A stretch of 64,000 nucleotides of DNA from assembly GCA_903840415.1 (NCBI GenBank), contig CAIMFY010000123.1, positions 1 through 64,000 of the forward strand, in the 5' to 3' direction. This stretch comes from an uncultured Opitutia bacterium. Its GTDB lineage: Bacteria; Verrucomicrobiota; Verrucomicrobiia; Opitutales; Opitutaceae. This document shows positions 1 to 7,362 of this stretch, in pieces. The notes below the pieces were generated by a model. The model was not told where the DNA came from. It was given only the letters and a program-made list of their open reading frames with translations, and searched no databases. A program made the position numbers and the translations under genes. How positions within the stretch are numbered: the stretch's first letter is position 1; each line of letters begins with the position of its first letter.

Positions 1-129
1 GACATGTTGGCGCTCACCGATCGGGACAACGCGCCTTGGCACCTCGTGCCGGCCGACAACAAACGCTACGCTCGGCTGGAAGTGCTGCGTTCTGCCAGCC
101 GTCAAATCGAAGCCGCACTGGGCGAGTAA
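1..129 (+). CDS. PPK2-family polyphosphate kinase, C-terminal end (partial)
   Basis: Only the last 42 codons lie in the window; the gene starts upstream. The readable tail has the pattern RDNAPWHLVPADNKRYARL, which matches the conserved C-terminal stretch of PPK2 enzymes (APW-x-VPA-x-x-K-x-x-AR). These enzymes transfer phosphate between inorganic polyphosphate and nucleotides in the cytoplasm. Which PPK2 class (ADP/GDP kinase or AMP phosphotransferase) cannot be told because the Walker A and lid regions are missing. It sits 265 bases before the lipid-remodelling operon, which fits a phosphorus theme. No terminator is obvious after the stop. Confidence 0.7.
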   Translation, partial: DMLALTDRDNAPWHLVPADNKRYARLEVLRSASRQIEAALGE

Positions 130-340
130 TGCCTCTGGGGTAGGGCGTAACTGACGCAGTTCCGGCGGTTGGCCTCGTCGAGCGATCTCGGGCCCGGCAC
201 GAATGAACTGCACTCCTTGGAAAGCTGCTGCTTCGCATTTGCAAGGCACTTTTGCAGGTGAATCAAGGCCAAACAAGGTCGAGTCGGAGATGTCTCCGGT
301 GGTTCAATACAGATCGCATAACACGCTGCATTTTACCTAA

Positions 341-385
341 TCGTAACCTGCATGGCACCTTAGCGCCATAGACTGCGTGCATCAT
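341..385 (+). promoter_or_regulatory. Pho-box-like direct repeats before the glycolipid operon
   Basis: Three 7-base blocks with an 11-base period are visible: TCGTAAC at 341-347, ATGGCAC at 352-358 and GCGCCAT at 363-369. They are degenerate relatives of the PhoB half-site consensus CTGTCAY. A CATCAT block at 380-385 lies 10 bases after the last repeat, where a -10 element would sit in a Pho promoter. The TTG start of the next gene at 395 follows at about +3 or +4. It is weaker than the similar site at 4542-4570 but has the same geometry. Confidence 0.4.
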
Positions 386-394
386 TCCTTGTAA

Positions 395-1555
395 TTGAAA
401 CTCGCACTCGTCACCGAAACTTTCCCTCCGGAAATCAACGGAGTCGCGATGACGTTTGGGGTGATCGCGCGGGAACTCGGTCGACGGGGCCACGCGGTCA
501 CTGTCTACCATCCGCGCCGCGATGATCTACCGGGTGGTGCTCCGTCACCGGAATTTGCCGAGGTGGCTCTGCCGGGTGTGCCGATTCCTGGTTATGGTCT
601 ATTGCGGTTCGGGTTGCCCGCGGGTCGGCGGTTAAAAAAACTCTGGCGCGAGGAACGACCCGACTTGGTGCATGTGGCGACCGAGGGGCCGCTCGGAGCG
701 TCCGCGATCTCGGCGGCCCGCGCGCTCGGCGTGCCGGTGACGTCGAGCTTCCACACGAATTTCCACGCTTACACGCGGCATTATCGCCTCGGTCCGCTTC
801 AGGGCCTCATGCTCGCGTGGCTTCGCCGCGTGCATAACCGCACGCGGCGGACGTTTGCGCCGACCGCCGAGTTATGTGCGGAACTTGCGGCCCTCGGTTT
901 CCGCGATCTCGCGGTGTTATCGCGCGGCGTCGATACGTGGCAGTTTCATCCGGCGCGGCGCTCGCTGGCGTTGCGTGCGAAGTGGGGTGCAGGACCGGAT
1001 GATCCAGTTGTGATCCATGTTGGACGCGTGGCGGCGGAAAAAAACTACCCGTTAGTCTTCCAGGCATTCTCAGCCATGCGCGCCGCCAATCCTCGCTGCC
1101 GATTTGTCCTCGCGGGCGAGGGCCCGCTTAAGGCTGCGCTCACCCGGGCATATCCGTGGTGCATTTTCGAAGGCGTGTTTTCTCGGGAGGAGATTGGTCG
1201 TCACTACGCGTCGGCTGACATCTACGTTCACGCGAGCCTGACTGAAACTTTTGGCAATGTGCTGACCGAGGCGCTTGCGAGCGGACTTGCCGTCGCGGGG
1301 TTCGACTACGCGGCCGCCCGGCAATTTGTCCGTCATGGCGAAAACGGTCTCGCGGTCCCGTGCGATCGGCCCGACGCGCTCATCGAAGCGGCCGTGCTCC
1401 TCGCCAGTGATGACTTGCTCCGCGCCCAAGTTCGCCTGCTCGCCCGCGCCGCCGTCGAACCACAGTCATGGGACCACGTGATCGCGCGCTTCGAGTCTGA
1501 CCTAATCGCCGTCGCGGGCACGCCACCCACAGTCCTTGTCCCCGCTCTCGCATGA
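395..1555 (+). CDS. GT4 glycosyltransferase, probable diacylglycerol sugar transferase
   Basis: This 386-residue protein has the two-domain GT-B fold of family GT4. The N-terminus carries the ETFPPEINGVA motif typical of the MgtA/SqdX/Agt-like subgroup. The second domain has the nucleotide-sugar signature HVGRVAAEKN near residue 210 and an E-x7-E motif in TETFGNVLTEAL near residue 285. The start must be TTG at 395 because an in-frame TAA lies directly before it and the conserved N-terminus begins there. The protein likely works at the cytoplasmic face of the membrane and transfers a sugar from a nucleotide donor to diacylglycerol. That substrate is inferred from the neighbours: a PlcP-like phosphatase and a second lipid glycosyltransferase in the same operon. 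Its stop overlaps the next ATG by 4 bases (ATGA). An alpha-mannosyltransferase acting on another lipid acceptor is possible. Confidence 0.75.
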   Translation: MKLALVTETFPPEINGVAMTFGVIARELGRRGHAVTVYHPRRDDLPGGAPSPEFAEVALPGVPIPGYGLLRFGLPAGRRLKKLWREERPDLVHVATEGPLGASAISAARALGVPVTSSFHTNFHAYTRHYRLGPLQGLMLAWLRRVHNRTRRTFAPTAELCAELAALGFRDLAVLSRGVDTWQFHPARRSLALRAKWGAGPDDPVVIHVGRVAAEKNYPLVFQAFSAMRAANPRCRFVLAGEGPLKAALTRAYPWCIFEGVFSREEIGRHYASADIYVHASLTETFGNVLTEALASGLAVAGFDYAAARQFVRHGENGLAVPCDRPDALIEAAVLLASDDLLRAQVRLLARAAVEPQSWDHVIARFESDLIAVAGTPPTVLVPALA

Positions 1556-2742
1556 ATTTGAAACCGCGCGTCCTCATTCTCACTGCCGGCTACGGCGAAG
1601 GTCACAATGCCGCCGCCCGCGCGCTCGCCGCCGCGTGCGATGCCATTTACGGCCCAGGCACGGCGCTGACTGTGGATGTCTTCGAAGTCGCCGCGCCGCG
1701 CTTCAGCAAACTCTCCCGCAAGGCCTACCTCAAAATGATCAATGCAGTGCCCAAAGTCTGGAGCGCAGTCTACGCTTGGGCCGATCGTTCGACTGTGTTG
1801 CCGCGGTTGTTCTGGGTGCTCGGACGCGAGCAGCAGGTGCTCGACGAACTGATTGCGCGCGAGCGCCCCACGGTGATCTGTAGCACCTATCCGGTTTACG
1901 CGTTTCTCCTCGAGAAAATCGCGCGCAATCGCGGGCTGGCCGTGCCGCATTTCAACATCGTCACCGATTCAATCAGTATCAACTCGCTCTGGTGGCGCGC
2001 ACCGTGTGCCGGCTGGTTCGTGCCGAATAAAGACTCGGCCGAGGTGCTGCGCCGCGGCGGAGTCGCAACGGACCGCGTGCATGTGTGTGGATTTCCGGTC
2101 GCGCCATTTTTTAGCGCGCAGATCGGTAAGCTTCAACCGCCCGAACTGTCGAAAGGTGAATCTCCCCGCGTCCTCTACATCATCAACTCCGGCACGCGCG
2201 GCGCGGCTGATACGGCTCGCCGGTTGCTGGCCGAGACCGATTGGGAGATCACGTGCGCGGTCGGTCGCGACGATAATCTCCAGCGCCAACTCGCGGCGCT
2301 GACTATCGGACGCGTTCGCCGGGCCGAAATCCTCGGCTGGACCGATCAGATTCCGCGACTCTTGATGACGCACCACGTCGTAGTCAGCAAAGCCGGCGGC
2401 GCCACCACGCAGGAAGCGATTGCCGCATGCTGCCCGATGGTCGTGAACCAAATCGTGCCGGGTCAAGAGGAGGGCAACTATGAGTTGCTGCGCCGGTATG
2501 GTGCCGGGGCGCTCGCGGAAACGCCCGACGCAGTGATCGCTGAATTGCGGCGGGCTTTTGCCGACGGTGGCCGCGGTTGGCACGCCTGGCGCAAGGCACT
2601 CGAAAAACTTACGCGACCAGACGCGGCCCGCGAAATCGCCGCGCAGGTGTTGGCGCTTTCCGGTCAGATGAGCGAGCCCGTGCCAGTCCCGCTGCGCGCC
2701 GAGGCCGGCAGTCCTGAAGTGATTGAAGGAGCCACCGCGTAA
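1552..2742 (+). CDS. MGDG-synthase-like GT28 glycosyltransferase
   Basis: The 396-residue protein starts with the MGDG-synthase N-terminal signature (TAGYGEGHNAAARALA near residues 10-25). It has the GT28 C-terminal donor-binding signature GGATTQEAIAACCPMVV followed by PGQEEGNYELL near residues 280-310. Members (plant MGD, Bacillus UgtP) transfer galactose or glucose from the UDP-sugar to diacylglycerol at the inner membrane. The ATG overlaps the stop of the GT4 gene, so the two are translationally coupled. With two lipid glycosyltransferases in one operon, a mono- or diglycosyl lipid is the expected product; the exact sugar cannot be read from the sequence. The C-terminal 25 residues are a low-complexity tail. 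Confidence 0.8.
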   Translation: MNLKPRVLILTAGYGEGHNAAARALAAACDAIYGPGTALTVDVFEVAAPRFSKLSRKAYLKMINAVPKVWSAVYAWADRSTVLPRLFWVLGREQQVLDELIARERPTVICSTYPVYAFLLEKIARNRGLAVPHFNIVTDSISINSLWWRAPCAGWFVPNKDSAEVLRRGGVATDRVHVCGFPVAPFFSAQIGKLQPPELSKGESPRVLYIINSGTRGAADTARRLLAETDWEITCAVGRDDNLQRQLAALTIGRVRRAEILGWTDQIPRLLMTHHVVVSKAGGATTQEAIAACCPMVVNQIVPGQEEGNYELLRRYGAGALAETPDAVIAELRRAFADGGRGWHAWRKALEKLTRPDAAREIAAQVLALSGQMSEPVPVPLRAEAGSPEVIEGATA

Positions 2743-2744
2743 AG

Positions 2745-3695
2745 ATGAAGACGCGTTTTATTTTCAATCCCTATTCCGGGCACAACCGTCGTCGGCCGTG
2801 GTTTGCCGCTTCGATTCGTGATTATATTTCAGCCCATTCGCTCGATGCTGAACTCGTGGTCACCGATGCGCCGGGCCATGCGACCGAGCTGGCGCGTGAC
2901 GCGGCGCAGACCGGCTGCGAACAAGTTGTCGCGGTCGGCGGCGACGGCACGATGAACGAAGTCGCGCAGGCGTTGCTTCACACACCCGCGGCGCTGGCGC
3001 TCGTGCCTTGTGGTTCGGGCAACGGCCTCGCGTTGCATCTCGGACTGCCTCTCGCTCCGTTGCGCGCTCTGGCCCTCATCGCGGGTGGGAGTGGCGCCGG
3101 ACGAATCGCTGCACTCGACACCGGTGCTGCCGACGGCTGGCCGTTTTTCAATGCCATGGGCCTCGGTCTCGACGCCGATGTGAGCCACCGTTTCAACAGC
3201 CTCGCCCAACGCGGGCTTCCAGGTTACGCCCGCACCGCGATTGCGGCCGTGCGCAACATCCGGCCCGAGCGGGTGTGTATCACGAGCAGCAATTTTCGCG
3301 ACGAACTCGATGTGCTCCTCGTCGCCGTCGCGAACTCTGATCAATATGGCAACAATGCCCGCATCGCTCCCGGCGCGCGTGTTGATGATGGGATGCTCGA
3401 TCTCGTGGCGGTGGCGCCGGTCGGATTTTTCGGCGCCGCACTGCTCGCGGCGCGCCTCTTTACCGGCTCGTTCGATGAAAGTCGCCACGTGAGACGCCTG
3501 CGGGGCCGGAGTTTCGTAATCGATCGCGTGGCGCCGGGCCTGATTCACACCGATGGTGAAACGCGGACCGCTGGCGCTCGTGTCGAGGTCGCCGTGCGCC
3601 CGCATAGCCTACGCGTGCTCGTGCCGCTCTCGTCGCGTGTGGCAACTCGCCCGGCCGATCCGACTTCGGTGCGTTTTGCCCTGCAATTGCCATGA
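2745..3695 (+). CDS. diacylglycerol kinase family lipid kinase
   Basis: The 316-residue protein belongs to the DAGK catalytic family (YegS/DgkB/BmrU type). It shows FNPYSG at the N-terminus and the catalytic glycine-rich motif VAVGGDGTMNEVAQAL near residues 64-79. The second signature PCGSGNGLALHLGLP is near residue 88. Family members phosphorylate diacylglycerol or sphingoid-type lipids with ATP. Here it lies 2 bases after the GT28 gene and overlaps the next gene by 4 bases, so it is part of the lipid operon. It may recycle diacylglycerol released by the PlcP-like enzyme back to phosphatidate. That role is inference, because substrate choice in this family is hard to predict. Confidence 0.8.
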   Translation: MKTRFIFNPYSGHNRRRPWFAASIRDYISAHSLDAELVVTDAPGHATELARDAAQTGCEQVVAVGGDGTMNEVAQALLHTPAALALVPCGSGNGLALHLGLPLAPLRALALIAGGSGAGRIAALDTGAADGWPFFNAMGLGLDADVSHRFNSLAQRGLPGYARTAIAAVRNIRPERVCITSSNFRDELDVLLVAVANSDQYGNNARIAPGARVDDGMLDLVAVAPVGFFGAALLAARLFTGSFDESRHVRRLRGRSFVIDRVAPGLIHTDGETRTAGARVEVAVRPHSLRVLVPLSSRVATRPADPTSVRFALQLP

Positions 3696-4531
3696 AGCAT
3701 CTCCTGCGCGTCCGCACCGTCATCCTGTCCGACGTCCACCTCGGCACGCCGAATTCCAAGGTGCATGAGGTGAATCATTTTCTCCGGCACGTGCGCTGCG
3801 CAAAGTTGATCCTCAACGGCGACATCATCGACGGTTGGCAACTCAAGCGCGGTGGCTGCTGGACCAAGGCCGACACGCGGTTCATCCGGATCGTCCTGAA
3901 GATGTTGGAGAAAAAGGACACTCAGGTCGTCTACCTGCGCGGCAACCACGACGATGTCCTCGCGAACTTCCTCCCACTCGAGTTCGAGGGCCTGTCCGTC
4001 GTCGAGGAGCATATTCACGAAGGCGTGCGCGGTCGCTATCTCGTGCTGCATGGCGATGTGTTCGACACCGTCACAAAAAATCTCGTCTGGCTCGCGCACC
4101 TCGGTGACTGGGGCTACTCGTTCCTACTCGGCTTGAATCGCGCCTACAATGCCTGGCGTGCCTGGCGGGGCAAAGAATACTGGTCGCTGAGCAAAGCGAT
4201 CAAGGCGCGCGTGAAATCAGCGGTGAACCACGTTTCGAATTTTGAGTCGCACATCGCCGAACTCGCGCACCAACGTGGCTGCACCGGTGTGATGTGCGGT
4301 CACATCCACACGCCCGCTGACAAGATGCTCGGCAAAGTGCACTATTTGAATTCCGGCGATTGGGTCGAATCGCTCACCGCACTTGTCGAGCACCACGACG
4401 GTCGGCTGGAAATCGTGTCGTTTGCAGATTTCGTCCGGGAGTATCCGTGGCCGGAGCCGGAGTTCGGGATCGGCGACGAAACACTGACGGCGCTTCCCGA
4501 TGGGAGCATCGGGGAGCCGAGCGAAAGTTAA
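3692..4531 (+). CDS. PlcP-like metallophosphoesterase (LpxH-related)
   Basis: The 279-residue calcineurin-like phosphoesterase shows all metal-binding motifs: SDVHLG (near residue 13), NGDIIDGW (near 46), RGNHDD (near 83), LHGDVFD (near 124) and CGHIH near 207. Databases usually label such proteins UDP-2,3-diacylglucosamine diphosphatase. However, the block YWSLSK followed by the conserved AVN-x-FE segment and the C-terminal NSGDWVESLTALVEHHDGR match the rhizobial and marine PlcP family. PlcP is an intracellular metal-dependent phospholipase C that releases diacylglycerol during phosphate starvation. The operon with two lipid glycosyltransferases is the same association known for plcP-agt. 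The ATG overlaps the stop of the kinase gene. An LpxH-type lipid A role is the alternative. Confidence 0.75.
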   Translation: MKHLLRVRTVILSDVHLGTPNSKVHEVNHFLRHVRCAKLILNGDIIDGWQLKRGGCWTKADTRFIRIVLKMLEKKDTQVVYLRGNHDDVLANFLPLEFEGLSVVEEHIHEGVRGRYLVLHGDVFDTVTKNLVWLAHLGDWGYSFLLGLNRAYNAWRAWRGKEYWSLSKAIKARVKSAVNHVSNFESHIAELAHQRGCTGVMCGHIHTPADKMLGKVHYLNSGDWVESLTALVEHHDGRLEIVSFADFVREYPWPEPEFGIGDETLTALPDGSIGEPSES

Positions 4532-4541
4532 GTTCACCTGT

Positions 4542-4586
4542 TTGTCACAAAGCTGCCATCCGGGCGTCACGCAACCCCTGCATTCT
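4542..4586 (+). promoter_or_regulatory. Pho-box-like three-repeat operator and -10, before the TonB receptor
   Basis: Three 7-base blocks repeat with an exact 11-base period: TTGTCAC at 4542-4548, CTGCCAT at 4553-4559 and GCGTCAC at 4564-4570, separated by 4-base spacers. This is the layout of PhoB binding sites (CTGTCAY-N4-CTGTCAY). A possible -10 element, CATTCT, lies at 4581-4586, 10 bases after the last repeat as in Pho promoters. The predicted +1 then falls at about 4593, on the GTG that best starts the receptor, which suggests a leaderless message. Binding by PhoB is inferred from sequence only. Confidence 0.6.
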
Positions 4587-4592
4587 GTGGGG

Positions 4593-6971
4593 GTGAACCT
4601 AACCACATCCCACACCCGTTTGTACATTCGCACGCTCGCGCTTTGCGCGGCGATTGCCGGCCTTGTTCCCGTGCACGCGCAGACGACCCCTGCTGCCACC
4701 ACTGGAAAAACCGAGAAAGAAACTGGTATCGTCCGCCTCGAAGAATTTGAAGTCTCGGAGGCACGCACCTCCGCCGAGAGCATGGCGCCGACCACGAACC
4801 GGCTCGAAGCGATCCAACCCGAGTCGATCATCAATCTCCAGACGATCCAGAACAGCATCGTGCCGACCGCCGATTACGCGCTGATCGCGAATCTCGCGCC
4901 TAGCGTAACGCTTACCGGCGTGGGCAACGGTCCGGGCCTGACCGAATCGAAGGCCACGATGCGCGGCTTCGGCGATGGCTCCTACAACGTCACCGTGGAC
5001 GGCATCCCGTTCGGCGACGGCAACGATTACACCCACCACACCACGAGCTATTTCCCCGCGAAGCTGCTCGGCCGCGTGACGGTGGATCGCGGCCCCGGCA
5101 CCGCGAGCACGATTGGCATGGCCACCTTCGGCGGCACGATGGCGCTGGAGACGAAAGATCCGCGCACGACGGCTTCGATCGTGCCCACTGTGAGCTTCGG
5201 CAGCTACAACACTACGCTGGACCACATTGAGTTCAACACCGGCATCATACCCCAGGCCAACGGCGGCTCGCTCATCGGCAGCTATCAATACATGGCCTCC
5301 GACGGCTACCGCACGTTCGGCACGTTCGCGCGCAACACCTATTTCTTCAAATATCTCCAGCCCGTTGGCCAGAACACGACGATCTCGTTCATGGGCGAGT
5401 ATAACAACATCAAGTTCAACAATGCGAACCGCACGATGTCTGGGCAGGACATTCTCACTCTCGGCCGCAATTTCGGCCAGGTCAAAGGCATCTTCCTGGC
5501 CTCCACGGTGGCGGCGGGTGGCGACCTCAACACGATCAACGGTGACGACTACGATCGCAACTATCAGATTAAGCACACCGACACCGAGTTTATCGGCCTC
5601 AACACCGATCTCGGCAACGGCTGGAAACTGAATGACAAGGTCTATTCCTTCTGCTATAACAACAGCAGCCACGAGTCACCGAACATCACCGCCGGCGCGA
5701 CCATTAACCCGACGACCGGCAAGATCGTCGCTGGCACCGATTTCGGCGGTCAGTTGAAGGTAAATGTCGTGCGCAGCTACGGCACCTTCGCGGCCCTCTC
5801 GCATGACAACGACATGGGCGCCTTCAAGACCGGCGTGTGGTTCGATTACCAGCACGGTCCCCGCTACAATTACTTCCTCGATTACAACGTCGCCCACGCG
5901 CAGGCCATCGGCCTCGTGGCGATGCCCGGCGGCTATCTCGACGTCAATCACTCTAAGGCGAATCAGGGTTACGCGTGGAACATGCACTTCTACACCCGCA
6001 CCTGGGAGCCCTACGTCGAGTATGCGTGGAAGCCGCTCCAGTCCCTGACGATCACGCCGGGTCTGAAATACATGTGGATCAACCGCGTGATCGAAGCGCC
6101 GGTGAACCAGACCAAAGATCCATTGCCCGGCCCGATGTTCTTCGGCACGACGTATTCTAAGGTTCTTCCCCTCGCGACCATCAACTATCGCCTGCTGCAA
6201 AACTGGTCCGTTTACGGGCAATATGCGCAGGGCCTGCTGACGCCGCCGCTGGCCAGCTACCAGATCAATCAACCGCAATTGAACCAAATCAAACCGCAGC
6301 AAACCGTCAATTATCAGGTCGGCAGTGTCTATAAAACCAACCGGTTCAATGCGGACGTCGATGCTTACCAGATCAATTACAGCTACCTGCCCGTCTCGCA
6401 GAACGATCCGACCGTCGCCAAGCCTGGTCCCGGCGACATCATCTATTTCGATGCCCGCGGTGCCTACTACTACGGCGTCGAAGGTCAGGGCACCTACTAC
6501 ATCGGCAACGGTCTGAGCACCTTCGTCAACGGCTCGCGCAACTACGGCACCTACAAAGGATCGAAGCGCCGGATCGAGAGCGTGCCGCAATCCACGGCCG
6601 GCTTCGGCCTCGTCTATGACCACGCCGGGTTCTCCTCCTCGCTGATGCAGAAATATACGGGACCCTATACGACCTATTCCGGCACCAACAATCCGGACCT
6701 GCCGCTCCCCGCCGGCACGCTGACCGCGGTGCAGGGCGGCTTCTCGATGTATGATCTTTCGCTCGGCTACGGCCAAAAACTCGAGCACGTGGGATTCCTC
6801 AAGAGCTTCAAGGCCCGCCTCCAGATTAACAATCTCTTCGATCGCAACGTGGCGCAACTGAAGTCTCCGTCCGCCGTCGCCGGTAGCCCCACCGTGCTCG
6901 ATCGGCTTGCCAGCACTTACAGCCTCCAGACACCGCGCAGCTACTTCCTCACCGTGTCGGGCGAATTCTGA
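4593..6971 (+). CDS. TonB-dependent outer-membrane receptor
   Basis: With a GTG start at 4593 the protein has about 792 residues. It opens with a signal peptide ending near VPVHAQ, then a TonB-box-like acidic stretch (IVRLEEFEVSEA). A plug domain follows (MRGFGDGSYNVTVDGIPFGDG, then VTVDRGPGTASTIGMATFGG). The beta-barrel runs to a C-terminal aromatic end (SYFLTVSGEF), as expected for outer-membrane insertion. The open frame extends back to 4500, but that start would run into the previous gene and bury the signal peptide; a TTG at 4619 is another option. The substrate is unknown. The upstream Pho-box-like site and the adjoining lipid operon suggest induction by phosphate limitation, perhaps for an organophosphorus compound; the glycosidase downstream would argue for a glycan or glycoside instead. 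Confidence 0.85.
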   Translation: MNLTTSHTRLYIRTLALCAAIAGLVPVHAQTTPAATTGKTEKETGIVRLEEFEVSEARTSAESMAPTTNRLEAIQPESIINLQTIQNSIVPTADYALIANLAPSVTLTGVGNGPGLTESKATMRGFGDGSYNVTVDGIPFGDGNDYTHHTTSYFPAKLLGRVTVDRGPGTASTIGMATFGGTMALETKDPRTTASIVPTVSFGSYNTTLDHIEFNTGIIPQANGGSLIGSYQYMASDGYRTFGTFARNTYFFKYLQPVGQNTTISFMGEYNNIKFNNANRTMSGQDILTLGRNFGQVKGIFLASTVAAGGDLNTINGDDYDRNYQIKHTDTEFIGLNTDLGNGWKLNDKVYSFCYNNSSHESPNITAGATINPTTGKIVAGTDFGGQLKVNVVRSYGTFAALSHDNDMGAFKTGVWFDYQHGPRYNYFLDYNVAHAQAIGLVAMPGGYLDVNHSKANQGYAWNMHFYTRTWEPYVEYAWKPLQSLTITPGLKYMWINRVIEAPVNQTKDPLPGPMFFGTTYSKVLPLATINYRLLQNWSVYGQYAQGLLTPPLASYQINQPQLNQIKPQQTVNYQVGSVYKTNRFNADVDAYQINYSYLPVSQNDPTVAKPGPGDIIYFDARGAYYYGVEGQGTYYIGNGLSTFVNGSRNYGTYKGSKRRIESVPQSTAGFGLVYDHAGFSSSLMQKYTGPYTTYSGTNNPDLPLPAGTLTAVQGGFSMYDLSLGYGQKLEHVGFLKSFKARLQINNLFDRNVAQLKSPSAVAGSPTVLDRLASTYSLQTPRSYFLTVSGEF

Positions 6972-6982
6972 GTCGATCGGCT

Positions 6983-7258
6983 TTGCTAATTCTGACCCGC
7001 CGCGCATTTCTCCACGCCGTTTTCGCCCTCGCCTTCGTCGCAGCGACGCTGGGCGCGGGCGAGGCGTAATACTTGCGCGCGGGTCAGTTTGAAGCCACGC
7101 ACCTGCTCTCCCCACCAGCGGCGGTTTATCCCTGGAAAAATTTCCAAAACGGATGTGCTGTTCGAAGAAGCCGAAGCGGACGCCAAGAGTATTATCCGAT
7201 GACGCCAACGATCTTCTCTAGCGTCCGTGGCCGTATCACCGCGCACGATCGCGCTTAA
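6983..7258 (+). pseudogene. possible remnant of an exported-protein gene (weak)
   Basis: The 390 bases between the receptor and the glycosidase hold no convincing gene. From a TTG at 6983 one frame reads a plausible Tat- or Sec-type signal peptide (LTRRAFLHAVFALAFVAAT) that ends at a TAA at 7067-7069. The same frame continues open to 7258 without recognisable domains. A second frame near 7140-7200 reads a short acidic stretch (TDVLFEEAEADAKSIIR) and then stops. This looks like the eroded start of an exported enzyme gene, but it could be chance in GC-rich DNA. I see no promoter or hairpin of note here. Confidence 0.2.
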
Positions 7259-7362
7259 CGCACCGTCGAGCCTGAAGATTCGACGCACTAATCAAGAGTA
7301 GGCGTCATTGCATTTGGGTAGTTGCCGTTGGCCCCGCTGAAGTGCAACCAATTGCGGTCACC

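Noticed and set aside
279-320. A tRNA-like T-arm word (GGTGGTTCAATAC) near 300.
   Set aside because: No matching acceptor, D or anticodon arms can be folded around it.
4500-4592. Upstream start of the TonB receptor at 4500.
   Set aside because: It would overlap the PlcP-like gene by 32 bases, run through the Pho-box-like repeats and bury the signal peptide; GTG 4593 fits better.
5676-7208. A 510-codon reverse-strand open frame under the receptor gene.
   Set aside because: It has no domain pattern and mirrors the codon bias of the real forward gene; such antisense frames are common in this GC-rich DNA.
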